Shown: piece by piece, positions 1-7,880 of the stretch | How positions within the stretch are numbered: the stretch's first letter is position 1 | Layout of the letters: each line of letters starts with the position of its first letter | From: Hydrogenophaga flava NBRC 102514 | Lineage (GTDB): Bacteria > Pseudomonadota > Gammaproteobacteria > Burkholderiales > Burkholderiaceae_C | Length of the DNA stretch: 64,000 nucleotides | Reading direction: 5' to 3' | NCBI RefSeq assembly: GCF_001571145.1 | Contig: NZ_BCTF01000018.1 | Span: forward strand, 1 to 64,000 | Position numbers and translations under genes: made by a program | Notes under the pieces: generated by a model | Told to the model about the DNA's origin: nothing | What the model saw: the letters and a program-made list of their open reading frames with translations, nothing else | Databases searched by the model: none

Positions 1-3
1 TGT

Positions 4-119
4 GGCCCGGCGAAGCCGGTTCCACCGCATCCTCGAACCGGACACGCGCTTCGGAGAAGCCGCCTGTGTGTTGAGGGGGAGCTGGTTCCAGGGCACCGCG
101 GAACCAGCTTCGCCGGGCC
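4..119. repeat. Long inverted repeat with two competing pairings
   Basis: Arm 4-23 and arm 100-119 are inverted copies matching at 19 of 20 positions. The right arm (100-109) can instead pair perfectly with 80-89, giving a short hairpin with a 10-base loop. The two folds exclude each other. It lies beyond the stop codon of the minus-strand DMT gene. I see no coding frame here. It may be a genus-type intergenic repeat acting as a transcript end. Confidence 0.6.
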
Positions 120-169
120 GCCAGTGCCGCCCCCTGGGGGGGTGACGCCGCAGGCGGCGCGGGGGGGCT
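119..169 (-). repeat. GC-rich palindromic intergenic repeat after DMT gene
   Basis: A run of nested G/C palindromes (CCCCC/GGGGG around 131-140 and GCCGCAGGCGGC near 148) abuts the stop codon of the minus-strand gene at 170. Elements of this kind are common downstream of genes in Comamonadaceae genomes, from memory. A terminator-like role is inferred. There is no T-run. Confidence 0.5.
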
Positions 170-1105
170 CTACCTCTTCGAGCTGACCAGAATCCCGCCC
201 ACGATCAGCACGAAGCCGGCCAGGTGGTAGAGGTGCGGCGGCTCGCCCAGCAGGGTCGCGGACATCAGCGCCGCGAACAGCGGGGTGAGGTTGCTGAAGA
301 AACCGGCCACGGTCGGACCGACCCGGGACACACCCGCGCCCCAGGCCCGGTAGGCCAGCAGCGAGGGGCCGATGGCCACGTACAGCAGCGACAGCACCAG
401 CGGCCAGCCCCAGCGCAGATGGTGTTCGCCCTCGGGCAGGGACGGCAGCATCAGCCATTCCCCGGTGGTCATGGCGGCTGACCAGGTGAGTCCGAAGGCC
501 ACCTGGGCGAGCAGGAAGGCGGCCCAGTCGCGCCGCACCTCGGGCGGCTCGCTGCCGGGCGCCGGGCGGGCGAGCATCCAGCTGTACCAGGCCCAGGTGA
601 TGGAGGCTGCGAGCATCCAGGCGTCGCCCGGCACCAGTTGCAGGGTACCCAGCTGGCGCCAGTCGCCGCGCACCAGCACCACGGCCACCCCGGCGAGCGA
701 CAGCGCAGCACCCAGGGCAGCGCGCCGCGTCACCGGCACGCCGTAGAACAGTCGGCCCAGCAGGATCATCCACACCGGCATGCTGGCGGCGACCAGCGTG
801 ACGTTGATCGGCGTCGAGGTCTTGAGCGCCATGTACTGCAGCGCGTTGTAGAGCGCCACGCTGGTGAGGCCCAGCACGGCGAAGCGCCGGCCGTGTGCCC
901 ACACCGGGCTGCGCGGCGCCAGCACCCAGGCGGCCAGCGGCAGCAGCATCACGAAGGCCAGCACCCAGCGCAGGAAGTTGAAGGTGATGGGCGGGATGCT
1001 GCCCTGCATCAGCCGGCCGACCACGGCGTTGCCGGCCCACAGCAGCGGCGGTATCAGGAGCAGGGCCGCGGTGGCCGGGGTCAGGCGCTGGGAGGGGTTG
1101 GACAT
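170..1105 (-). CDS. EamA/DMT-family permease
   Basis: This is a 311-residue, very hydrophobic protein with about ten membrane segments arranged as two EamA repeats (roughly residues 13-145 and 160-310), the usual architecture of drug/metabolite exporters of the inner membrane. An early 'PPLLWAGNAVVGR' motif is typical of the first EamA repeat. Substrate cannot be told from sequence; relatives export amino acids or other small metabolites. It is a single gene, divergent from the quinone oxidoreductase at 1225. A second, unrelated-looking DMT permease is at 54829-55740. Confidence 0.85.
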   Translation of the reverse strand: MSNPSQRLTPATAALLLIPPLLWAGNAVVGRLMQGSIPPITFNFLRWVLAFVMLLPLAAWVLAPRSPVWAHGRRFAVLGLTSVALYNALQYMALKTSTPINVTLVAASMPVWMILLGRLFYGVPVTRRAALGAALSLAGVAVVLVRGDWRQLGTLQLVPGDAWMLAASITWAWYSWMLARPAPGSEPPEVRRDWAAFLLAQVAFGLTWSAAMTTGEWLMLPSLPEGEHHLRWGWPLVLSLLYVAIGPSLLAYRAWGAGVSRVGPTVAGFFSNLTPLFAALMSATLLGEPPHLYHLAGFVLIVGGILVSSKR

Positions 1106-1224
1106 GCTTGGACTGTAGCGACCGGGGGCATCCCCTGGCTGGCCTGGGGCTGACGGACTGACACCCTCGGGACGGTCGCGAATCGTGGCAGCATGTGCGG
1201 CATTGCCAACCTGAGGAGACCTGC

Positions 1225-2217
1225 ATGACCCAGACCAGCCGCGCCGTGCGCATCCACGCCCATGGTGGCCCCGAACAGCTTGTTGTCGACACCGTCGAGG
1301 TCGGCGATCCCGGCCCTGGCGAGATCCGCATCCGCCACCACGCCATCGGCCTGAACTTCATCGACGTCTACCAGCGCACCGGCCTCTACCCCAACCCCAT
1401 GCCTCTGGCACTGGGCATGGAAGGCGCGGGCGTGATCGAGGCGGTGGGTGAGGGCGTGACCCATCTCAAGGTCGGCGACCGCGCGGCCTACGCGGCGGGC
1501 AAGCCGGGCAGCTACTGCGATGTGCGCGTGATGCCGGCGATGAATGTCTGCCAGCTGCCCGACGCCATCTCGTTCGAGACCGGTGCGGCCATGATGCTCA
1601 AGGGCCTGACCGCGCAGTACCTGCTCAAGCGCTGCAAGCCGGTGGAAGGTCTGGAGAAGGGCGACTTCGTGCTGTTCCACGCGGCGGCCGGTGGCGTCGG
1701 ACTGATCGCCTGCCAGTGGGCCAGGGCCCTGGGCCTGCGCCTGATCGGCACGGCCGGCAGCGATGAAAAGTGTGCGCTGGCGCGCGAGCACGGCGCCGAG
1801 TTCAGCATCAACTACCGCACCGAAGACTTCGCCGCGCGCGTGAAGGAGATCACCGGCGGCCAGGGCGTGAAGGTGGTCTACGACTCGGTGGGCAAGGACA
1901 CCTTCGAGAAGTCGCTGGACTGTCTGCGACCCTTCGGCCTGATGGTCAGCTTCGGCAACGCCAGCGGCCCGGTGGCGCCGTTCGCGCCGGGCATTCTGGG
2001 TCCCAAGGGCTCGATCTACGTCACGCGCCAGACCCTGTTCACCCACATCAGCAGCCGCGAGCGCACACAGGCCATGGCCGATGACCTGTTCGACGTGGTG
2101 GGCAGCGGCGCGGTGAAGATCCGCATCGACCAGCGCTTCGCGCTGACCGATGTGAAGAAGGCGCACGAAAGCCTCGAAGCGCGCCAGACCACCGGTTGCA
2201 CCGTGCTCCTGCCCTGA
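1225..2217 (+). CDS. qor: NADPH:quinone oxidoreductase (zeta-crystallin type MDR)
   Basis: This is a 330-residue medium-chain dehydrogenase/reductase close in length to E. coli QorA (327). The N-terminal GroES-like half carries 'GLNFIDVYQRTGLYP', a hallmark of quinone reductases. The Rossmann half has the glycine-rich 'AAAGGVGLIACQWA' at about residues 153-166. Zinc-ligand cysteines of alcohol dehydrogenases are absent, as in the family. It reduces quinones with NADPH in the cytosol. ATG 1225 is preferred over an upstream GTG at 1195 because GAGGAG sits 8 bases before it. An intrinsic terminator follows at 2234. Confidence 0.9.
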   Translation: MTQTSRAVRIHAHGGPEQLVVDTVEVGDPGPGEIRIRHHAIGLNFIDVYQRTGLYPNPMPLALGMEGAGVIEAVGEGVTHLKVGDRAAYAAGKPGSYCDVRVMPAMNVCQLPDAISFETGAAMMLKGLTAQYLLKRCKPVEGLEKGDFVLFHAAAGGVGLIACQWARALGLRLIGTAGSDEKCALAREHGAEFSINYRTEDFAARVKEITGGQGVKVVYDSVGKDTFEKSLDCLRPFGLMVSFGNASGPVAPFAPGILGPKGSIYVTRQTLFTHISSRERTQAMADDLFDVVGSGAVKIRIDQRFALTDVKKAHESLEARQTTGCTVLLP

Positions 2218-2233
2218 GCGGGGGACAACAAAT

Positions 2234-2266
2234 AAGCCCCGGGGTCTTACGGTCCCGGGGCTTTTT
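2234..2266 (+). terminator. Intrinsic terminator after qor
   Basis: A perfect 10-bp stem (2234-2243 with 2254-2263), loop of 10, followed by five T. It sits 16 bases after the qor stop and also faces the minus-strand barrel gene ending at 2287, so it can serve both convergent genes. Confidence 0.9.
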
Positions 2267-2286
2267 CAATGCTCAACAGTCGGAGG

Positions 2287-2826
2287 TCAGAACTTGAAGC
2301 CGACGCCGAAGGTGACGCCGTCGACCTTGGTGCCGCGGCGGTCCAGGTAGTTCATGTAGTCGGCGTTCAGCGACAGCTGCGGCGTGAGGCTGAAGCTCGC
2401 GCCACCACCGTAGGCGAAGCTGGTGGTGCGGTTGGAGTCGCCGACGCCGAACGCCGAGGTGCTCACCTTGGTGCTGGCCACGCCGGCCCGGCCGTACAGC
2501 TCGACGGTGTCGCCCAGCATGACCTTGGGTTTGACGAAGGCCCCCAGCATGTTGTCGACCTCACCCGTGGCCGAGGCCGGCCCGATGCGCACCGAGTCGT
2601 CCTTCAGGCCGGTGGCCGCGTGTCCCTCGATGGCCAGGTGCGGCGCGAGTTCCACGCCCACGATGGCGCGCGCGGCGGTCGGCTTGACCTTGGCGTCGAA
2701 GCCCCGGCTGTCCTGCTTGAGGTTGAACTGGCTGTAGCCCACCTCGCCATACACCCCCTGCGCATGCGCGCCGAGGGCGAGCAGCGAAGCGGAGCCGATG
2801 AGCACTGTTTGCAGACGTCGTTTCAT
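2287..2826 (-). CDS. Outer-membrane beta-barrel protein (tandem paralogue 1)
   Basis: A 179-residue exported protein. Residues 1-22 form a signal peptide with cleavage after 'LGAHA'. The mature part is rich in alternating strands and ends in Phe ('GVGFKF'), the C-terminal signature recognised by the BAM machinery, consistent with a small eight-stranded barrel of the OmpA/opacity-porin type. It shares 'VYGEVGYSQF', 'LYGRAGVASTKVS' and 'SLNADYMNYL' blocks with the next two genes. The start at 2826 has AGGAGG four bases upstream. Function unknown; relatives are adhesins or stress porins. Expression as its own unit is likely because a terminator precedes it at 3019. Confidence 0.85.
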   Translation of the reverse strand: MKRRLQTVLIGSASLLALGAHAQGVYGEVGYSQFNLKQDSRGFDAKVKPTAARAIVGVELAPHLAIEGHAATGLKDDSVRIGPASATGEVDNMLGAFVKPKVMLGDTVELYGRAGVASTKVSTSAFGVGDSNRTTSFAYGGGASFSLTPQLSLNADYMNYLDRRGTKVDGVTFGVGFKF

Positions 2827-3018
2827 GAAACCTCCTGGTTGTGAAGATCGCTGGCCCGGACAGGCCAACGCCCAGTAGGAGGAACGCGCAGGACGGGCGG
2901 TTCCGGCGATTGGGACAACGCTGCGCAAACGAGGTAATGAAATGTAGGCCGTGGGCAGGGCGTCTGCATCCGCTGGAGATGCCCGTGCGTGCTGGTTGGA
3001 AGTCCGTCGGCACCAATG

Positions 3019-3043
3019 AAAAAGGGCACTTGCGTGCCCTTTT
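3019..3043 (-). terminator. Intrinsic terminator after barrel gene 2
   Basis: A perfect 9-bp stem (3021-3029 with 3034-3042) with a 4-base loop. On the minus strand it is followed by a five-T run. It closes the transcript of the gene ending at 3063, so the barrel genes are probably separate transcripts. Confidence 0.85.
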
Positions 3044-3062
3044 GCTGTGAGTGGGGAAATCC

Positions 3063-3572
3063 TCAGAACGAGAACTTCAGGCCCACCGCGACGCCGCCTT
3101 CGAGGTCGCCGAAGTCCATGTAGTCCACGTTGATGGACATCTTGGGCGTCAGGTAGTAGCTCGCGCCAACGCCGTACGACACGTCGCTGTCGGAGTCGGA
3201 CACCTTGGCGGAGAAACCACCCATCGAACCGGTTGCGGAAACCTTGTAGTTCACATAGCCCAGACGGCCATACAGCTCGAAGGCGTCGTTGACCTTGAAG
3301 CTGGACTTGGCATAGATGCCTGCCAGACGGTCCAGCTTGACCTTGGCGGTGACGCCCATGGAGGAGTCCTTGCCATCGCGAACGCTCGTGCCGAACATGC
3401 CTTCGACCGCCAGGTTCGGGTTGAACTGGTATCCGACGATGCCGCGAACCGCCGCCGGGTCGGTGGCGAGATCGGTGTCGAACATCTGGTAGGCCACATC
3501 GCCGTACACGGATTGAGCCTGGGCCGACACAGCGGCGAGGCCGAGCATGGAGACGAGGATGAGTTTTTTCAT
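3063..3572 (-). CDS. Outer-membrane beta-barrel protein (tandem paralogue 2)
   Basis: A 169-residue exported protein with a signal peptide (residues 1-19, 'AAVSAQA' cleavage) and a barrel ending in 'GLKFSF'. Blocks shared with its neighbours include 'SVYGDVAYQMFD', 'LYGRLGYVNYKVS' and 'MSINVDYMDF'. It has the cleanest family pattern of the three. Located in the outer membrane by inference. The substrate or partner is unknown. An 8-bp perfect stem at 3608-3630 lies in its upstream region and may be in its leader. Confidence 0.85.
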   Translation of the reverse strand: MKKLILVSMLGLAAVSAQAQSVYGDVAYQMFDTDLATDPAAVRGIVGYQFNPNLAVEGMFGTSVRDGKDSSMGVTAKVKLDRLAGIYAKSSFKVNDAFELYGRLGYVNYKVSATGSMGGFSAKVSDSDSDVSYGVGASYYLTPKMSINVDYMDFGDLEGGVAVGLKFSF

Positions 3573-3607
3573 GGGGTTCCCTTGATGAATGTGCGTTGTG
3601 AAGAGTG

Positions 3608-3630
3608 ATTCTGGTTGGACACCAGAATCG
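3608..3630 (-). promoter_or_regulatory. Hairpin between barrel genes 3 and 2
   Basis: Perfect inverted repeat GATTCTGG / CCAGAATC with a 7-base loop, 36 bases upstream of the start of barrel gene 2. No T-run follows on the minus strand, so a leader structure or an operator is as likely as a terminator. Confidence 0.45.
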
Positions 3631-3649
3631 AAACGGAGTGTAACGACCT

Positions 3650-4282
3650 TCAGAAAGACATGCCGGCACCCAGCGTGAAACCGGTAAGTTTCACGCCGCT
3701 GCCGCTGTAGTAGGTCATGTAGTCGGCGGCCACGCTGACCGGGCGGTTGCCGAAGGACTTCCAGGGCGTCACGGTCTTGAATCCCAGCCCGTAGGACAGG
3801 CCGGCGCCGCCGTCGGTGCCGGTGTAGCCGCCGACGCTGGTGCCGGCGTTGGCAATGCCCAGGCGGGCGAAGAACTCGGTCTCACCACCGATGCGCAGCC
3901 GTGGCTTGGCGTAGGCGCCCAGCAGGGTGCCGGCGCTCACGCTGTAGGCAGTGCCCCAGGGTCCCACGGCATCGGCTCCACGCAGGCCCAGGCCCAGCAT
4001 GGCTTCTGCGGCCAGGTTGGGGTGGTAGTCGTAGCCGGCGACGGCGCGCAGCATGATGGGCTTGGCCGAGATGCCGGCGCGGGAGATCTTGTAGTTCAGG
4101 AAGCTCAGTCCGAGCTCCCCGTACACCTGTCCGTCCAGGCCTTGCGAGGCCAGACCCTTTTCCACATAGGCCTCGCCTTTGGCGGCGCCGGCACTGGCTT
4201 TCTTCTGAACGGTTTGCGCCGAGGTGGCGCAGGTCATCACAGCCATCGCGCCAAGCGCGACGAGCTTCGTCGTGGTTTGCAT
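3650..4282 (-). CDS. Outer-membrane beta-barrel protein (tandem paralogue 3, divergent)
   Basis: A 210-residue exported protein, longest of the three tandem barrels. Signal peptide residues 1-22. An extra Lys/Ala/Gly-rich stretch (about residues 25-45) precedes the barrel, which carries 'VYGELGLSFLNYK', 'FFARLGIANAGTS' and 'VSVAADYMTYY' and ends in 'GAGMSF'. The start at 4282 is chosen because the signal peptide begins there. Upstream in-frame codons read through the terminator at 4346. The family is a small BAM-assembled barrel of unknown function. The extra N-terminal segment may sit in the periplasm. Confidence 0.82.
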   Translation of the reverse strand: MQTTTKLVALGAMAVMTCATSAQTVQKKASAGAAKGEAYVEKGLASQGLDGQVYGELGLSFLNYKISRAGISAKPIMLRAVAGYDYHPNLAAEAMLGLGLRGADAVGPWGTAYSVSAGTLLGAYAKPRLRIGGETEFFARLGIANAGTSVGGYTGTDGGAGLSYGLGFKTVTPWKSFGNRPVSVAADYMTYYSGSGVKLTGFTLGAGMSF

Positions 4283-4345
4283 GGAAACTCCCTGAAAAAC
4301 AATAATGCTGAATCGCTTTCCTCCGCTTGACGGGCGGCACACAAG

Positions 4346-4375
4346 AAAAAAGGAGCCCGTTGTCGGGCTCCTTTT
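4346..4375 (-). terminator. Intrinsic terminator after class V aminotransferase
   Basis: Stem AGGAGCCCG / CGGGCTCCT (4351-4359 with 4364-4372), extended by A/T pairs, with A-runs and T-runs on both sides. In the minus direction it lies 20 bases after the aminotransferase stop. Confidence 0.9.
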
Positions 4376-4395
4376 CCGGTCGGAAAGCGGCGGGA

Positions 4396-5532
4396 TTATA
4401 TCTTTGGACTTACTGTCTTCAGCGCATCCTGCAGGTGGGAGAGGGTGCCCGCCACGTCGTGCCATTTGTCCAGGCCGAACAGGCCGATGCGGAAGGTCTT
4501 GAAGTCGGCGCCTTCGTCACACTGCAGCGGCACGCCGGCGGCCGTCTGCAGGCCGGCGGCGAGAAATTTCTTGCTGTTCTGGATGTCGGGGTCGCTGGTG
4601 TAGCTGACCACCACGCCAGGCGCCTGGAAGCCGGGCGCAGCCACGCTGGCAAAACCATTCGACTCCAGCAACTCACGCACGCCGCGGCCCAGCGCGATCT
4701 GCTCCTCGCGCACCTTGGCAAAGCCGTAGGCCTCGGTCTCTTTCATGGTGTCGCGCAGGCGTTGCAGTGCATCGGTCGGCAAGGTGGTGTGGTACGCGTG
4801 ACCGCCGCCCTCGTAGGTTTCCATGATCTGCAGCCACTTCTTCAGATCCATAGCGAAGGTGGTGCTCTGTGTCGCGTCGATGGCCTGTCGTGCGCGTTCG
4901 CTGAGCATCACCATGGCGCAGCAGGGCGAACTGCTCCAGCCCTTCTGCGGTGCGGAGATCAGGATGTCGACACCGGTGGCCTTCATGTCGACCCACATGG
5001 CGCCGGAGGCGATGCAGTCCAGCACGAACAGGCCGCCGACGGCGTGTACGGCCTCGGCCATCGCCTGCAGGTAGTCGTCGGGCAGCATCATGCCGGCGGC
5101 CGTCTCGACGTGCGGTGCGAACACCAGTGCCGGCTTCTCTTGGGCGATCGCTGCGGTCACCTCGTCGATCGGGCAGGGCGTCCACGGCGACTGCGCGCCG
5201 TCAGCGGTCTTGCGCGCCTTGAGCACAGTATGGCTGGCGGGAATCGAGCCCATGTCGAAGATCTGCGTCCAGCGGTAGCTGAACCAGCCGTTGCGGATCA
5301 CCATGACGTGTTTTCCGTGCGCGAACTGGCGCGCGACGGACTCCATGCCGAAGGTGCCACTGCCGGGCACCAGCACCGCCGAGTGCGCGCCATAGACCTG
5401 CTTGAGCATGGCCGAGATGTCGGTCATCACGCCCTGGAAGCGCCGGGACATGTGGTTGAGCGCGCGGTCGGTGTAGACCACCGAAAATTCCAGCAGTCCG
5501 TCGGGATCGATGTGGGGCAGCAGTCCGGGCAT
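4396..5532 (-). CDS. Class V PLP-dependent aminotransferase (alanine/serine-glyoxylate type)
   Basis: A 378-residue fold-type I enzyme. The pyridoxal-phosphate lysine is K197 in 'ISAPQKGWSS'. The Asp that holds the pyridine nitrogen is in 'LFVLDCIASG' near residue 172. 'LVPGSGTFGMES' near residue 54 is the phosphate-binding turn of this class. Members transfer amino groups from alanine, serine or 2-aminoethylphosphonate to a keto acid. Serine/alanine-glyoxylate activity is the most likely, but sequence alone does not fix the substrate. The start at 5532 has GGAGAC just upstream. It is transcribed alone and ends in a terminator. Confidence 0.82.
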   Translation of the reverse strand: MPGLLPHIDPDGLLEFSVVYTDRALNHMSRRFQGVMTDISAMLKQVYGAHSAVLVPGSGTFGMESVARQFAHGKHVMVIRNGWFSYRWTQIFDMGSIPASHTVLKARKTADGAQSPWTPCPIDEVTAAIAQEKPALVFAPHVETAAGMMLPDDYLQAMAEAVHAVGGLFVLDCIASGAMWVDMKATGVDILISAPQKGWSSSPCCAMVMLSERARQAIDATQSTTFAMDLKKWLQIMETYEGGGHAYHTTLPTDALQRLRDTMKETEAYGFAKVREEQIALGRGVRELLESNGFASVAAPGFQAPGVVVSYTSDPDIQNSKKFLAAGLQTAAGVPLQCDEGADFKTFRIGLFGLDKWHDVAGTLSHLQDALKTVSPKI

Positions 5533-5598
5533 GAGGGTGTCTCCGTCAACAGGTGTGCTGGCCAGATTAGCACAGCGCCCAGCACTTTCATCGCAGGG

Positions 5599-5662
5599 CC
5601 GCCCCAAGATGAAAGCAGCCCCTTGGGGGCAGCGACCCGCGCAGCGGCGGAGCGTGGGGCGG
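5599..5662 (-). repeat. Comamonadaceae-type palindromic intergenic repeat
   Basis: Bounded by inverted CCGCCCC / GGGGCGG ends (5599-5605 and 5656-5662), with an inner CCCCTTGGGG palindrome and a GCGACCCGCGCAGCGGCGG core. It ends five bases from the stop of the minus-strand Na/Pi transporter at 5667. This motif type recurs after genes in Comamonadaceae, from memory. A transcript-end role is inferred. Confidence 0.6.
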
Positions 5663-5666
5663 ATGT

Positions 5667-7340
5667 TCAGTGGCGGCCGGGCGGGGTCTCCAGGCTCTGC
5701 AGCCGGCTTTCGCGCAGGCGGCTGGGCGCCAGCGCGCCGGCCGAGTCGAGGATGGGGTAGGCGATCGAACAGATGTGCGAGTTGATGCGCTTGAGGTCGC
5801 TGATCAGGTCGATGTGCAGCGAGCTGCTTTCCATGCTGGGCGCGGTGCGATCGGCCAGGCGTTCGAGGTGGCTGCTCGCGTATTCGCGCTCCATCTCGCG
5901 GAAGCGCACCTTCTCTTCCAGCAGGCGCTGTGCATCGCGCACGTTGCCATCCAGGAACACGCTCATGCCCAGGCGCAGGTTGTCCAGCAGGCGCGCGTGC
6001 ATAGCGCTGATCTCGGTCATGCCAGCCTCGGAGAATGCACGGCCCTTGCGGATCTTCTTGTCCTCGATGTCCAGCAGCACGCGTTCGACGGTGTCGCCGA
6101 TCTGCTCCATGTTGATGGTGAAGCTGATGATGTCGGTCCAGCGCCGGCTCTCCTTCTCGTTGAGCTGTTCGCGCGAGATCTTGGTCAGGTAGTACTTGAT
6201 GGCCGAGTACAGGTCGTCCACCGTGTCGTCCATCTTGCGCAGGTCCTGCGACAGCTGCAGGTCGTTGGTGCGGATGACCGTCATCACGCCGCGCAGCATG
6301 GTCTCCACCACGTCGGCCTGGTGCAGGGCCTCGCGCGCCGCACACGAGATGGCCAGCGATGGCGTGGCCAGGGCGGAGGGGTCGAGGTGGTTGGGTCGTT
6401 CGAGTGCGCTTCCGGCGTTCTGCAGCGGCAGCAGCTTCTCCACCCAGCGGGCCACGGTGCCGGTCAGGCCAATGAAGGCCAGGCCGACCATCAGGTTGAA
6501 ACACAGGTGGAACAGCACGGTCTGTGCCGCCGGGTCCGGCACCCAGGGTGGCACCCAGCGCAGCCAGAACGGAATGAGGGCTGGCGCAATGGCCACCCCC
6601 ATCAGCTTGAACAGCAGGTTGCCCAGAGGCACCTGGCGCGTGGCGCGGTTGGCCTTGGCCGTGGTCAGCACCGCCAGCAGGCCGCTGCCCAGGTTGGCGC
6701 CCAGCACCAGGCCCAGCGCCACATCGATGCCCACCACATTGATGGCCAGCGTCGCGGTGAGCAGCACCACGGCCAAACTTGAATACGACAGCACCGCCAG
6801 CGTGGCGCCCACCAGGATCTCCAGCATGCGGTCGCTGGTGAGCGACTCCAGCATCAGCTGCACCGCGGGGTTGCCGGTCAGCACGTGCGTGGCCTGGCTC
6901 ACCAGCTGCAGGGCCAGCAGCATCAGGCCCAGGCCAATCAGCACACGACCCACATCACCGACCTGGGTGCCCTGGCGCAGGATGAACAGCGTCACGCCGA
7001 CGAAGATGAACAGCGGCGAGAGCCAGGACAGGTCGAAGGAGAACACCACCGCCATCACGCTGGTGCCGATGTCGGCACCCAGCATCACGGCGAGGGCCGC
7101 AGGCAGGGTGATCAGGCCACGCCCGACGAAGGATGCGGTGATGAGGGCGGTGGCGGTGCTGGACTGAACCAGGGCGGTGACGCCCAGTCCGGACAGCGCC
7201 GCGGTGAGGCGGTTGCCCATGCTGGCCGCCAGCACCTGGCGCAGCTTGCTGCCCAGCACGCGCAGCACGCCGGTGCGCACCAGGTGGGTCCCCCAGACCA
7301 GCAGCGCGATGGCGGCCAGCAGATTCAGCAGGTGTTTCAT
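5667..7340 (-). CDS. Na+/phosphate cotransporter, NptA/YjbB family, with PhoU-like tail
   Basis: A 557-residue inner-membrane protein. Residues 1-315 hold two inverted Na/Pi-cotransport repeats; the first has the signature QSSTA at 59-63 ('LVQSSTATALITASF'), and the second a less usual 'LSYSSLAVVLL'. Residues about 330-530 form a helical PhoU-like cytoplasmic domain ('ALHQADVVETMLRG', 'MEQIGDTVERVLLDI'). The family moves phosphate with sodium; in E. coli YjbB exports phosphate. Direction here is unknown. There is no pho box that I can identify. It stands alone, 33 bases upstream of lspA's stop. Confidence 0.88.
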   Translation of the reverse strand: MKHLLNLLAAIALLVWGTHLVRTGVLRVLGSKLRQVLAASMGNRLTAALSGLGVTALVQSSTATALITASFVGRGLITLPAALAVMLGADIGTSVMAVVFSFDLSWLSPLFIFVGVTLFILRQGTQVGDVGRVLIGLGLMLLALQLVSQATHVLTGNPAVQLMLESLTSDRMLEILVGATLAVLSYSSLAVVLLTATLAINVVGIDVALGLVLGANLGSGLLAVLTTAKANRATRQVPLGNLLFKLMGVAIAPALIPFWLRWVPPWVPDPAAQTVLFHLCFNLMVGLAFIGLTGTVARWVEKLLPLQNAGSALERPNHLDPSALATPSLAISCAAREALHQADVVETMLRGVMTVIRTNDLQLSQDLRKMDDTVDDLYSAIKYYLTKISREQLNEKESRRWTDIISFTINMEQIGDTVERVLLDIEDKKIRKGRAFSEAGMTEISAMHARLLDNLRLGMSVFLDGNVRDAQRLLEEKVRFREMEREYASSHLERLADRTAPSMESSSLHIDLISDLKRINSHICSIAYPILDSAGALAPSRLRESRLQSLETPPGRH

Positions 7341-7373
7341 GTCCGGGAAAACTATACCCGGAGTGCCATCGGT

Positions 7374-7880
7374 TTAACGGCTCTTCTTCACCCGCAGGAT
7401 CTCGTCAAGGATCAGGGCGATGGCGCCGACGGTGATGCCCGCGTCGGCCAGGTTGAACGCCGGGAAATGACCGCCCGGGAACAGGCCCGACAGGAAGGAC
7501 CAGTGGAAGTCCAGCATGTCGACCACGTAGCCGTGCAGCACGCGATCCACCACGTTGCCGATGGCGCCGCCCAGGATGCAGGACAGCGCAAAGGCGAACA
7601 GCTTCTGTCCGGGGTGCGAGCGCAGCATCCAGACGATGAATACCGCCGCCGCGATGCCGATGCCGGTGAACAGCCAGCGCTGCCAGCCGCCGGCGGACGC
7701 CAGGAACGAGAAGGCGGCGCCGGTGTTGTGCACCCGCACGATGTTGAAGAAGCTGGTGACGTAGGTGCTGTCACCCAGCTGGTAGTAGCCCAGGATCAGG
7801 GTCTTGGTGAACTGGTCCAGCAGGAAGACAACAGCGGCCAGACCGAGCCATGGCCAGAGGCTTGCCTTGGTCTTGGCCAT
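7374..7880 (-). CDS. lspA: Lipoprotein signal peptidase (signal peptidase II)
   Basis: A 168-residue inner-membrane aspartyl protease that removes the signal peptide from diacylglyceryl-modified prolipoproteins. Four membrane segments are visible. The catalytic pair is D112 ('GNVVDR') and D146 ('FNLADAG'), matching E. coli D114 and D141. The start shares one base with the ileS stop (TGATG), so the two are translationally coupled. The ileS-lspA order is widely conserved. Confidence 0.97.
   Translation of the reverse strand: MAKTKASLWPWLGLAAVVFLLDQFTKTLILGYYQLGDSTYVTSFFNIVRVHNTGAAFSFLASAGGWQRWLFTGIGIAAAVFIVWMLRSHPGQKLFAFALSCILGGAIGNVVDRVLHGYVVDMLDFHWSFLSGLFPGGHFPAFNLADAGITVGAIALILDEILRVKKSR

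Noticed and set aside
2287-3669. A long fused reading frame covering barrel genes 1 and 2
   Set aside because: Only its 3' part (from 2826) has a signal peptide and family match; the upstream part is antiparallel-frame noise through gene 2.
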